Shown piece by piece: positions 1 to 6,496 of a DNA stretch of 9,084 nt; position 1 is the stretch's first letter; every line of letters begins with the position of its first letter. Origin of the DNA: Candidatus Woesearchaeota archaeon (lineage in GTDB: Archaea; Nanobdellota; Nanobdellia; Woesearchaeales; UBA12501); assembly GCA_016177345.1 (NCBI GenBank), contig JACOVM010000024.1:1-9084 (forward strand), given 5' to 3'. Below the pieces are notes generated by a model. The model saw nothing but the letters and a program-made list of their open reading frames with translations. It was not told the origin of the DNA and made no database searches. The position numbers and the translations under genes are program-made.

Positions 1-1
1 G

Positions 2-439
2 CTTCAAGAGCTCCAAGCAAGCCAACAACAACTGCAGCAGCCATTAAGTGGAGGCATAAATGCAGGCATTAGCGGCAACGAAGAGCTTATCAAAACTATT
101 CTTAACGATCAAACAAAATTAACGCTTCAAAACTGTGATGTGGTTGTCGACTATGCTGAAGACAAAGAAGACGACCTCGACGACGAGATCAAAGACGCAC
201 AAGATGACCTTGCTGAAGAGCGAGAACGCCTTGCTGCGTATAATACAGACCTTGTTCAAGCTGGTGCTTCTGGCGATAGCGGAGAGATTCGACGCGTCAA
301 CGACAAGATCGACAGAACAGAAGATGACATTGACGATCTGGAAGACGATATTGAGGATCTTGAAGACGACTACGATGACGTCAAGCGCCTTCGTGTCAAA
401 GCAGAATACCAATGCAGGCGCTTAGAACGCGCATTTTAA
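2..439 (+). CDS. Acidic coiled-coil protein, C-terminal part (5' end outside window)
   Basis: The reading frame is open from the left edge and ends in TAA at 437-439, giving the last 145 residues of a longer protein; the GTG at 140 lies inside this frame and is not needed as a start. I do not recognise the family. A Gln-rich stretch (about residues 2-14) and a Gly/Ser linker (about 16-25) precede a long helical region that is extremely rich in Asp and Glu. Charged heptads with Ile, Leu or Val spaced as in a coiled coil run from about residue 50 to the end, interrupted by a short Ala/Gly/Ser turn near residues 85-92. Two cysteines (NCDV and YQCRR) bracket the coiled coil. The tail, RRLERAF, is basic. 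It does not carry the C-terminal ATPase motifs of SMC, so it is not the SMC partner of the downstream scpA. Function cannot be assigned. Confidence 0.75.
   Translation, partial: LQELQASQQQLQQPLSGGINAGISGNEELIKTILNDQTKLTLQNCDVVVDYAEDKEDDLDDEIKDAQDDLAEERERLAAYNTDLVQAGASGDSGEIRRVNDKIDRTEDDIDDLEDDIEDLEDDYDDVKRLRVKAEYQCRRLERAF
323..385 (+). repeat. Three 21-bp tandem heptad codon repeats within the acidic coiled coil
   Basis: Three consecutive 21-base units encode DDIDDLE (323-343), DDIEDLE (344-364) and DDYDDVK (365-385). The period is exactly one coiled-coil heptad, and the units diverge at the DNA level mainly at third positions, as expected for an old internal duplication kept for its protein product. 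Confidence 0.6.
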
Positions 440-447
440 CAGCATAC

Positions 448-480
448 TTTTTATTTTTTATCTTCTTTTACATAATTTTT
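448..480 (+). terminator. T-rich transcription stop region
   Basis: A pyrimidine tract with several runs of three to six T begins 9 bases after the stop codon at 439. Archaeal intrinsic termination typically uses T runs without a required hairpin, and no hairpin is seen here. It separates the coiled-coil gene from the scpA promoter. Confidence 0.5.
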
Positions 481-488
481 CAACAAGC

Positions 489-496
489 TTTAAATA
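489..496 (+). promoter_or_regulatory. TATA box of scpA (leaderless)
   Basis: TTTAAATA is centred about 26 bases before the ATG at 519, so transcription should start at the start codon. An A-rich BRE-like stretch (CAACAAG) precedes it, and there is no Shine-Dalgarno motif between the box and the ATG. Confidence 0.7.
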
Positions 497-518
497 GCAA
501 CATGGCCATATTAAGTCC

Positions 519-1289
519 ATGGTCCACGACAAAATCTTTACCATACTCTTCCAAGAAGATGAGATCACGTGGAAAACTCTTCTTTTAGAGCTTGTCAAAA
601 GCGAGCAAATGGATCCCTGGGATATTGATATCTCAGAGTTGACGAAACAATACCTCCAAATGCTCAAAGAGATGAAGGAGGCAAACCTTCGCATTTCTGG
701 AAAGGTTGTGCTTGCAGCTGCCATTCTTCTTCGCATTAAATCAAACAGGCTTGTTGAAGAAGATGTCCTGCAATTCGATAACTTACTATCTGGCCAGGAT
801 GAAGCGCAATTATATGCTGAAGATGGTGATCAATTAAAGCCGGCCATAGACCGCAGCAGGTACAAGCAGCTCAGGCTTATTCCAAAAACACCCCAGCCAA
901 GAAAGAGAAAAGTATCCATCTACGACCTTATTGCCGCCCTAGAAAAAGCCCTTGAAGTCGAAAAGAAAAGAAAGCTTCGCATTCCTTCCATCATCAAACT
1001 TGAGCTGCCAGAAAAAAAAGTAGATATTAATGAGGTCATGGGGAAGGTATATGCTCGCGTGCTCGCCATGTTCCACAAGGACGAAGAAAAGAAGATCACG
1101 TTTGACCATCTCGTCGGCAAAGGAGCTGAAAAAAGAGATAAGATATTCACCTTCATCCCCCTTCTTCACCTTACCAATCAAAGGAAAGTTGACCTTGAGC
1201 AGAAAGAGGCATTTGGAGAGATCGACATCAAGGTGATCAAGGCAAACATTGACAAGGAGATTGAGAAGGAATTGGGAGAGGTGTATTGA
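519..1289 (+). CDS. scpA: Segregation and condensation protein A (kleisin)
   Basis: 256-residue ScpA family protein, the kleisin that bridges the two ATPase heads of an SMC dimer and helps compact and segregate the chromosome in the cytoplasm. The N-terminal kleisin domain carries the family hallmark DPWDIDI at residues 32-38, followed by LTKQYL and a long helix (about 40-58). The hydrophobic segment ISGKVVLAAAILLRIKS (about 59-75) is also typical. A charged, less conserved linker spans about 78-130. The C-terminal winged-helix domain (about 168-245) ends with FTFIPLLHLTNQRKVDLEQ and FGEIDIKV, the usual ScpA ending. Start is ATG 519, chosen because the TATA box places the transcript start there. 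It is apparently monocistronic: the upstream gene is not SMC and a different promoter follows. Length and motifs are normal for archaeal ScpA. No smc or scpB is in the window. Confidence 0.93.
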   Translation: MVHDKIFTILFQEDEITWKTLLLELVKSEQMDPWDIDISELTKQYLQMLKEMKEANLRISGKVVLAAAILLRIKSNRLVEEDVLQFDNLLSGQDEAQLYAEDGDQLKPAIDRSRYKQLRLIPKTPQPRKRKVSIYDLIAALEKALEVEKKRKLRIPSIIKLELPEKKVDINEVMGKVYARVLAMFHKDEEKKITFDHLVGKGAEKRDKIFTFIPLLHLTNQRKVDLEQKEAFGEIDIKVIKANIDKEIEKELGEVY

Positions 1290-1326
1290 CTCACCCTATA
1301 ATCTGTATCTCAGTTGTTCTTATGAA

Positions 1327-1339
1327 TTTTTAAGCTTTT
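1327..1339 (+). terminator. Possible T-run terminator after scpA
   Basis: Two T runs (T5 at 1327-1331 and T4 at 1336-1339) flank AAGC in an AT-rich near-palindrome 37 bases beyond the scpA stop and before the next TATA box. The position fits an archaeal terminator, but AT-rich DNA makes this weak evidence. Confidence 0.35.
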
Positions 1340-1351
1340 AAAAACCAAAGA

Positions 1352-1360
1352 TTTATATAA
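1352..1360 (+). promoter_or_regulatory. TATA box of the toxin-antitoxin operon
   Basis: TTTATATAA is centred 28-29 bases before the ATG at 1385, preceded by a BRE-like ACCAAAG. Transcription is predicted at about 1382-1384, giving an almost leaderless toxin message. Confidence 0.65.
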
Positions 1361-1383
1361 TACAAAATATTACTTTTGTAATA
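1358..1383 (+). promoter_or_regulatory. Inverted repeat over the transcription start: candidate operator
   Basis: TACAAAA (1361-1367) and TTTTGTA (1374-1380) are a perfect inverted repeat around TATTAC. Allowing one mismatch the arms extend to 10 bases (1358-1367 and 1374-1383). The palindrome lies between the TATA box and the toxin ATG, where a bound repressor would block initiation. Autoregulation by the antitoxin or the toxin-antitoxin complex is the natural reading but is inferred. Confidence 0.5.
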
Positions 1384-1384
1384 C

Positions 1385-1888
1385 ATGACAAAACAGTGGA
1401 TTTTTGACGCATCAACAATTATTTTGCTTGCAAAAATAACATTACTAAGAAATGTTGCATTGGCAAAAATAATCATTTTGCCTGAAGCAGTCTGGAAAGA
1501 AATCAATCAAAAAAAGGAAGCGTATGACACCCAAATTATTGAGCAGCTCATTTCCGAAAAAATGATTAGAACAGCATCAGAAAAGACCCAAAGCCTGATC
1601 TTTGAGAAAGAATTTGGATTAGGTAAAGGGGAGTCAGAGGCTTTGGCTCTTGCCCATCAACAGAAAGCAAAACTTGCAACAGATGACTTACGTGCAATAA
1701 AGGCAAGCAAGGTGTTCAATATTCCATTTGCCACGGCAATTCATTTCCTCATTGACCTAACAAATCAGGGGGTAATATCAAAAGAAATAGCTAAGGAAAA
1801 ACTTCAAAAATTAGAAAAATATGGACGATATGGCGGCATGATGCTCCAAGATGCAAAAAAAAGAATCGAGGGAGGGCAATATGGCTGA
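1385..1888 (+). CDS. PIN-domain toxin (DUF3368-type ribonuclease)
   Basis: 167-residue predicted Mg2+-dependent RNase of the PIN fold, likely the toxin of a type II toxin-antitoxin pair. Acidic residues expected in the active site are visible: D8 in the opening strand (WIFDAST), E39 in VWKEI, E83 in the motif LGKGESEALALA, and D100/D101 in LATDDLRA. The arrangement, especially the G-x-GE-x-E-A motif followed by DD, matches the DUF3368 group of PIN proteins. The C-terminal part (about 125-167) is helical and rich in Lys and Gly (YGRYGGMM). The start is ATG 1385, just after the predicted transcript start, without a Shine-Dalgarno motif. Its last 8 bases overlap the antitoxin gene, so the two are co-transcribed. 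The order, toxin first, is the reverse of the common one. It looks richer in A and T (Ile, Lys, AAA codons) than scpA, compatible with recent acquisition. RNA target unknown. Confidence 0.85.
   Translation: MTKQWIFDASTIILLAKITLLRNVALAKIIILPEAVWKEINQKKEAYDTQIIEQLISEKMIRTASEKTQSLIFEKEFGLGKGESEALALAHQQKAKLATDDLRAIKASKVFNIPFATAIHFLIDLTNQGVISKEIAKEKLQKLEKYGRYGGMMLQDAKKRIEGGQYG
1869..1876 (+). promoter_or_regulatory. Strong Shine-Dalgarno deciding the antitoxin start
   Basis: The purine run AGGGAGGG contains GGAGG at 1871-1875, five bases before ATG 1881. This favours 1881 over the in-frame ATG at 1851 and gives the antitoxin its own strong ribosome entry inside the toxin gene. Confidence 0.75.
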
Positions 1889-2171
1889 GGTAATAAGCTT
1901 TCGGTTTCATGAACATGAATTAGATCACATCAACAAGTTTTCAGCGGAAAAAAAAGTAGATAAAACAAGCGCTGCCCGAGAACTTATTGAACAAGGATGG
2001 AAGCACCACATTCTTTTAGAATACAAACAAGGAAAACTCTCATTGGGACGGGCAGCTAAAGCCCTCCATCTTCCGCTAACTGACTTTGTAGATCAGCTTG
2101 CTGAATTAAAAATCCCGTCCCCAATCTCTTTTGAAGATTATCTTCAGGGCTTAGAAAATATGAAAGAGTGA
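1881..2171 (+). CDS. UPF0175-family antitoxin
   Basis: 96-residue protein of the UPF0175 family, the usual partner of DUF3368 PIN toxins; expected to neutralise the nuclease and bind the operon promoter. The N-terminal 40 residues (VISFRFHEHELDHINKFS, then KTSAARELIEQGWKHH) look like a ribbon-helix-helix unit: one strand followed by two helices. The C-terminal half contains the family signature GKLSLGRAAKALHLPLTDFVDQL (residues about 52-74; seen here in two parts, GKLSLGRAAKAL and LPLTDFVDQL), a helix-turn-helix. ATG 1881 was chosen because of the adjacent GGAGG; the frame stays open upstream to an ATG at 1851 but that extension (MQKKESREGN) only reflects the toxin's 3' end. It overlaps the toxin by 8 bases. 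A tail (SFEDYLQGLENMKE) may wrap the toxin. A convergent gene ends 40 bases downstream. Confidence 0.85.
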   Translation: MAEVISFRFHEHELDHINKFSAEKKVDKTSAARELIEQGWKHHILLEYKQGKLSLGRAAKALHLPLTDFVDQLAELKIPSPISFEDYLQGLENMKE

Positions 2172-2211
2172 TTCTAAAGTAAAAACTACACAAATTTCTC
2201 TTCACTCCTTA

Positions 2212-3171
2212 TCACCCCTTATTTTGATATTCTGCAGCAGACGGATTTTTTTGAAGATACCTTTCTAGCCCGTAGAGCATTCTCCCCACTTGATGGTGGG
2301 GGGTCAACATAAGCATCACCCCAAGAACTCTTCCGTCAATGCCAAGATTGACAAGATCGCGATAGTGCTGTACAGGAATAGCCTTAACCGCATTAAGGAA
2401 TTCACCATATTCCTTCACTTCTTTTTGTTGTGATCGAAGAACATACATGGATTTTGTTCGTTTTTTCATGCGTGCATGAATATTTTTCTCCCCCTTCAAC
2501 AACCGCTGTGCTTCTTCAAGCTCGTGACTTTTAATTTTTCCAGAAATATGAACTCTCGCAAAAAGATCAGAGGAAACCTCATCAAAAATTAAGACATCCT
2601 CGTTTGGGCTGACAAAGCTTCCAACAACATGCCCAATTTCGTGAGCAAGATAATCATCAGCCATGCTCCCGAGCTCCCGATTGCTTACTGCTACCGTAAG
2701 AGAATCAAGCCCAAAATAAGCTGGATGCTGCCGTGATATTTCTGCCATATTATGATTGAGCACGGCATCTATAGATATTGAAGGATAGGATGCTGCTTTT
2801 GCAAAAGGGCCAATATCATCTTCTGAAACATGAAATGCCATAACAAAAGATCGCGGCTCTGCTGAAAAGCGCCTGTCATACGGGCCATCATTATACATGC
2901 ACCGATAAAGGCCTTGTTTGTCCGCAATTCTTCCACTCGCGCTAAGCCCATAACGATCAGCCAAATGCCTAATGATTGCCCTTGCTTTCAGAACTCTTTC
3001 CACAATTTTTGTCAAACGGGCCTGATGTGGCTTTGTCAGATCATATCTTCGTTCGGCAACAGCGTTCTCCTGCAGAAGATCAACGTCGGGATTGTCGAGA
3101 ACTCGGTCGACAACATGGGTTATGGCTTTTGACAAGGCAAGCGCATGTACGAGAGAGCTGTTTCCTATCAT
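2212..3171 (-). CDS. HEIGH zinc-metallopeptidase-like protein (gluzincin type)
   Basis: 319-residue protein with a zinc-binding HEIGH motif at residues 177-181 (YLAHEIGHVVG). A probable third ligand is E198 in FDEVSSDLFA, seventeen residues after the second histidine; the E-x-x-S-D arrangement resembles the E-x-x-A-D signature of small gluzincin peptidases. The helix holding HEIGH is preceded by a segment with alternating hydrophobic residues (SLTVAVSNRELG, 157-168), as expected for the edge strand. The N-terminal 110 residues are helical and basic, the C-terminal 100 are helical with a His-rich TPHHQVG (290-296). No signal peptide or membrane segment is visible, so it should act inside the cell. 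Start is ATG 3171, at the transcript start predicted from the TATA box at 3194-3201. It ends convergently with the antitoxin. Exact family and substrate are not recognised; a non-peptidase HExxH role cannot be excluded. Confidence 0.72.
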   Translation of the reverse strand: MIGNSSLVHALALSKAITHVVDRVLDNPDVDLLQENAVAERRYDLTKPHQARLTKIVERVLKARAIIRHLADRYGLSASGRIADKQGLYRCMYNDGPYDRRFSAEPRSFVMAFHVSEDDIGPFAKAASYPSISIDAVLNHNMAEISRQHPAYFGLDSLTVAVSNRELGSMADDYLAHEIGHVVGSFVSPNEDVLIFDEVSSDLFARVHISGKIKSHELEEAQRLLKGEKNIHARMKKRTKSMYVLRSQQKEVKEYGEFLNAVKAIPVQHYRDLVNLGIDGRVLGVMLMLTPHHQVGRMLYGLERYLQKNPSAAEYQNKG

Positions 3172-3193
3172 GGTGGGGCAGCAATAGTTTATT

Positions 3194-3201
3194 GTTTATA
3201 A
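3194..3201 (-). promoter_or_regulatory. TATA box of the metallopeptidase-like gene (leaderless)
   Basis: On the minus strand TTATAAAC lies about 27 bases upstream of the ATG at 3171, with GGC before it and no Shine-Dalgarno before the start codon. It shares an 86-base divergent region with the plus-strand promoter at 3229-3238; the two boxes point away from each other. Confidence 0.6.
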
Positions 3202-3228
3202 GCCTTATTACGGCAAGACACACAAATC

Positions 3229-3238
3229 TTTATAAATA
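3229..3238 (+). promoter_or_regulatory. TATA box of the secreted Cys/His hydrolase-like gene (leaderless)
   Basis: TTTATAAATA is centred about 25 bases before ATG 3258, preceded by the BRE-like ACAAATC. No Shine-Dalgarno motif precedes the ATG. Confidence 0.7.
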
Positions 3239-3257
3239 ATCGTGCTTCTTCTGTGCC

Positions 3258-4058
3258 ATGAAACGGGTTATTAGCCTCCCTGTTGTTGTTGCATTGCTGG
3301 CGCAGTCATTGCCATCATCGCCAGATACCCCTACTCATTGGCAAGATGATGGTGTTGCCGCAGGACTTGAGGGTTCAGTTCTTCTCGCCCAAGCTAATGG
3401 CGAGCCGCCAGACGAGTACACTGCTTTTCTCCATACTGTTGATGCAAAAAGAGAGCAGTTACGGCATACCTATTCTCAAGCAAAAACAAAGGCTAAACGC
3501 CAGACGGTTCTTGATGAAGCAAAACAGCTTCTTTTCAACAGCCTTGTCACTCATGTCTTTCCTGCATGGTACGGTACGACATGGGACTTTAATGGAACAA
3601 GCGAGACACCTGGAGAGGGAGAAATCGCTTGCGGCTACTTTGTAACTACAACATTAAGAGATGCCGGATTCAACCTTCCCCGCGTTAGGCTTGCACAGCA
3701 GCCAGCAGAGCACATTATTAAAAATCTTGTTGGCAAAGACCACATCCGGCGATACAGCGATGCAAGCGTACGTACAATGGAACAGGAAATTCGGGCATGG
3801 GGCCCGGGACTGTACGTTGTTGGATTGGATATTCATGTTGGATTTCTCGTCAATAATGGGCTAACCACCACCTTTGTCCACTCTTCATATTATAATCCGC
3901 CAAAGAGCGTTGTATCTGAACCAATAGGCTCCAGGAACCCCTTTGCAGATTCCCGATACAGGGTTATTGGGAAGCTTGATGGGGACAACGAAACCATACG
4001 TAAATGGCTTTTTGGAGAGCGATTTCCAGTCAAGTATGATTATTTTGAAACCAAGTAG
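3258..4058 (+). CDS. Secreted NlpC/P60-like (papain-fold) hydrolase candidate
   Basis: 266-residue exported protein. An N-terminal Sec-type signal is clear: MKR followed by a hydrophobic stretch (VISLPVVVALLAQSLP, about residues 4-19), without a lipobox cysteine. A linker rich in Pro, Asp and Gly and a basic helix (about 56-95) precede the putative catalytic domain. WYGTTWDFNGTSETPG (104-119) leads into EIACGYFVTTTLRDAGF, where C125 sits at the start of a helix as the nucleophile does in NlpC/P60 enzymes. H193 in GLDIHVGFLVNNG and H208 in FVHSSYY occupy the usual second and third positions, giving a Cys-His-His triad on a beta sheet. C125 is the only cysteine in the protein. Known families of this kind cleave amide bonds in cell-wall peptides; the substrate here is unknown, and an archaeal DPANN cell is not expected to have peptidoglycan. 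It diverges from the metallopeptidase-like gene and converges on the 786-residue secreted protein. Confidence 0.65.
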   Translation: MKRVISLPVVVALLAQSLPSSPDTPTHWQDDGVAAGLEGSVLLAQANGEPPDEYTAFLHTVDAKREQLRHTYSQAKTKAKRQTVLDEAKQLLFNSLVTHVFPAWYGTTWDFNGTSETPGEGEIACGYFVTTTLRDAGFNLPRVRLAQQPAEHIIKNLVGKDHIRRYSDASVRTMEQEIRAWGPGLYVVGLDIHVGFLVNNGLTTTFVHSSYYNPPKSVVSEPIGSRNPFADSRYRVIGKLDGDNETIRKWLFGERFPVKYDYFETK

Positions 4059-4139
4059 TTTTGGTAGTGGCTGTTGAGTAGCTGTATGAGCTGCCCCAAT
4101 CCTTTCCACTCATTACCCACCACAAACCACCTAAACTAC
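4055..4139. other. Convergent gene ends with a matched inverted repeat
   Basis: GTAGTTTTGG (4055-4064) and CCTAAACTAC (4130-4139) are inverted copies with one mismatch. Each contains the stop codon of one of the two convergent genes. The 77 bases between the stops hold no gene, and there are no long T runs for ordinary termination. A weak bidirectional stop structure is possible; chance is also possible. Confidence 0.3.
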
Positions 4140-6496
4140 CCGCCAGTATTTCTCTGGTCATTCATCGCCAGTTTTTGTAACACTGTTGGTAGCCTTGACA
4201 CATCAGCATCAGGCGGTACAACAAGAATAAAGGTTCCCCAATCAAAGGCTGTTAAGTCACTGGCTTCGAGCGTTATAGACGTGTCAGGCCCATAATTGTA
4301 GTGGTTTTCTAGCACCTGAAGCTGGCCAGTGACAGGATCCCGCATTAAAATACCCGTATGTTCTCCACCTGCAGCAACAATAAAGCCGCCATCAATGTTG
4401 CTTTCCAGTAATTTACGATACGCTGTTTCATCACGTGGCGTCATGGTTTCTGTTATCAAGGGAATGATTTCACCAGTAGAAATGTCTCTTCGCGACTCAG
4501 AAGGTTTAAAATCAGTAACGACCGCATCAACACTTATCTCACCGTACCATTTTTGTCTGTTCATGACTTGGGATATGGCTGCGAGGTGTTGTGGATTTGA
4601 CCATTCTGGATTTTTTGAGTCTGGCGCCATAAAGATGACCTTCCATCCCTGCTCTTGAAGAGCCTGCGCCAGCTTTGTACCACGAGCCTTGGATTGAATG
4701 TATTCCTGGCGCACGATACTGTACTCCGCACTTTTTCCGGCTTCTTGGTGAGCAGAGCGAAGGATGCTTTCACATAACTCAATGCAGCTCGTACGAACTG
4801 GAAAACCGCCTTTGACCTCCCGCGGATCTGATGGCGTTGGCTGTTCCTCAAGAACCCTGTTTACTATTTCTTCAGGATTGCTATTGGCGTCTTTGCTTCG
4901 CAGGGAGGCGTATGCCGCAATCTGCTCGGTAGTGGATAACTTTTTTGTAATAAGCTTTGCTTCTGCTACAAGAACATCAAGAGAGTAAAGTGGATGTTCA
5001 GGCGGAAGCATGCGCTTCTCTATCATAGTTATGAACAATGCTTCTTGCTGGCTCAATCCAAGGCCACCGCTCCTTTCACCTAACCAGAGGACATAATCAG
5101 ATTGCTTACCGGGTATTGGTGGCTGCATGAGCCAGTTGTATTCTGATTTTGCCCCATAATGGGTGCCAATGCCGCGTGCTGCAAGAAGATCCCGATATCT
5201 AGCAAAGAGCTCCTGGGCATTAGCGGCAATTGTTGATCCGAAACTAACATCAGGATATTGCTGCCTGCCGATAAATGTGTAAACAATACTGGCCTCGTCA
5301 TGGGCGCCAACAGCAAATACTGGAAGCAAAGAAAGATCGCCTTTAAGCTTAACTGGGTCTGATGAAAAAATTGCTTCACCAAGCTCTCCTTTTCGATACG
5401 TAACCTTTCCGCCATCACTTACCTCAATTGGTGAGACAGCAACCATGTCCAAGCCAAGCTCATCACTAATCTCCACCTCAGCATCTCTAACAACAGTTAC
5501 TCTCATCGTTAAGCCATCACGCTCGACACAGCTGAAGGACTGGTCAGCAGTGCTGCAGCCAACACTGGTGGTGTAATAATTAGTCCTGTCATTTACGGTA
5601 ACATGAACAGCCCCATCACCAACAAAGTCGGTGAAAGTTGTTTTCGGCTCGAGCATGATATGGTGATCGTAAAAGAAGCGCAATCCCCCGGTAAAGCTGG
5701 CCTCGGTCTTCCCAACTTCTATTTCTTCCTTGATAGTCACTTCATTCTGGCTTCTGAACAAGATCCCATCATCTTGTATGGCAACGTTCATGAGCTTTCC
5801 ATCACCCACAATGTACTTCTTTCCAGCAAATTGAACAACTGCCCCCTCAGAAACAAAAGACTTTCCGGCAGCATACCCCATAGTTAGGAAAACCTCTCCG
5901 CCCCGGATGGTGAAATAATCACCTGTTTTTAGAACCTGTGCAGATCTGACCTCAATGCCATTTTCGAAGATCAATCTTCCATCTTCAGCTACTATTGCGC
6001 CAGAATGGTCTTCAAGAACAAACCATGTGGAGAATGGGCCTTTTGTTGTCACGCTCACCCCATCATAGCTGATCAGCTGCGCTCCTTCTTCAGCAGTAAT
6101 GCCAAACCGCTTATACCATAACTGAAGAAGAGCGCCATTGTCGTTAAGAATAGTTACGTCAGTTCGTGCACGGTCACTAATGTCATTAAAAATAGAGGTA
6201 ACCTCCATCAAAAGAGGATTAGCTGCTACTGCCCTGCCAAGATCAGGATTTGCTAAACGGCTTGCGAGTGCGGTATTAAGGGATAGCGCATTTGCAAGCT
6301 GATCATCACTAAGCAAGAGGATGTTGACGATCTTCCGATCACGAAGAGCATCAATGACTTCTTGCGTGGAGAGTCCGCTGATGAATGTGGGGTTATTATA
6401 ATCTGGCTCTTCATGCATTGAAGCAGCAACAACTACATAGTTCATGATGCTAAAAAAGAAGAGCAAAAGAAGCAAAAAGAGTTGTTTTTTCCTCAT
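4136..6496 (-). CDS. Large secreted protein with beta-rich middle and C-terminal Cys/His papain-like domain
   Basis: 786-residue exported protein. A signal peptide (MRKK then QLFLLLLLFFFSIMNYVVVA) is followed by a helical region (about 40-110), then a long beta-rich region (about 115-415) of short alternating strands and Gly/Asp turns resembling a beta-solenoid or sandwich. C314 and C323 there could form a disulfide. After a helical linker (425-550), the last 220 residues look like a separate enzyme domain. It has C571 (TSCIELCESIL, helix start), the motif G-x-x-L-x-x-x-L-x-x-x-GW followed by PDSKNP (606-630), and H713 in GGEHTGILM. LENHYNYG (729-736) and FDWGTFILVVPP (751-762) complete the pattern. 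C571 and H713 are proposed as catalytic. The start at 6496 was chosen because it overlaps the upstream stop (ATGA) and has GGTG seven bases ahead; a TTG at 6511 is less likely. Family name not recognised; surface-associated hydrolase or effector is an inference. Confidence 0.7.
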   Translation of the reverse strand: MRKKQLFLLLLLFFFSIMNYVVVAASMHEEPDYNNPTFISGLSTQEVIDALRDRKIVNILLLSDDQLANALSLNTALASRLANPDLGRAVAANPLLMEVTSIFNDISDRARTDVTILNDNGALLQLWYKRFGITAEEGAQLISYDGVSVTTKGPFSTWFVLEDHSGAIVAEDGRLIFENGIEVRSAQVLKTGDYFTIRGGEVFLTMGYAAGKSFVSEGAVVQFAGKKYIVGDGKLMNVAIQDDGILFRSQNEVTIKEEIEVGKTEASFTGGLRFFYDHHIMLEPKTTFTDFVGDGAVHVTVNDRTNYYTTSVGCSTADQSFSCVERDGLTMRVTVVRDAEVEISDELGLDMVAVSPIEVSDGGKVTYRKGELGEAIFSSDPVKLKGDLSLLPVFAVGAHDEASIVYTFIGRQQYPDVSFGSTIAANAQELFARYRDLLAARGIGTHYGAKSEYNWLMQPPIPGKQSDYVLWLGERSGGLGLSQQEALFITMIEKRMLPPEHPLYSLDVLVAEAKLITKKLSTTEQIAAYASLRSKDANSNPEEIVNRVLEEQPTPSDPREVKGGFPVRTSCIELCESILRSAHQEAGKSAEYSIVRQEYIQSKARGTKLAQALQEQGWKVIFMAPDSKNPEWSNPQHLAAISQVMNRQKWYGEISVDAVVTDFKPSESRRDISTGEIIPLITETMTPRDETAYRKLLESNIDGGFIVAAGGEHTGILMRDPVTGQLQVLENHYNYGPDTSITLEASDLTAFDWGTFILVVPPDADVSRLPTVLQKLAMNDQRNTGG

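Noticed and set aside
119..425. Other frames on both strands over the acidic coiled-coil gene
   Set aside because: They are by-products of the repetitive GAx codons; the open frame entering from the window edge explains the region.
1851..1880. Upstream in-frame ATG for the antitoxin
   Set aside because: No Shine-Dalgarno precedes it, while GGAGG lies at the right distance before 1881, where the family similarity begins.
4561..5418. Several 90-110 residue frames within the 786-residue gene
   Set aside because: They overlap a continuous 786-codon frame with a signal peptide and consistent domain structure.
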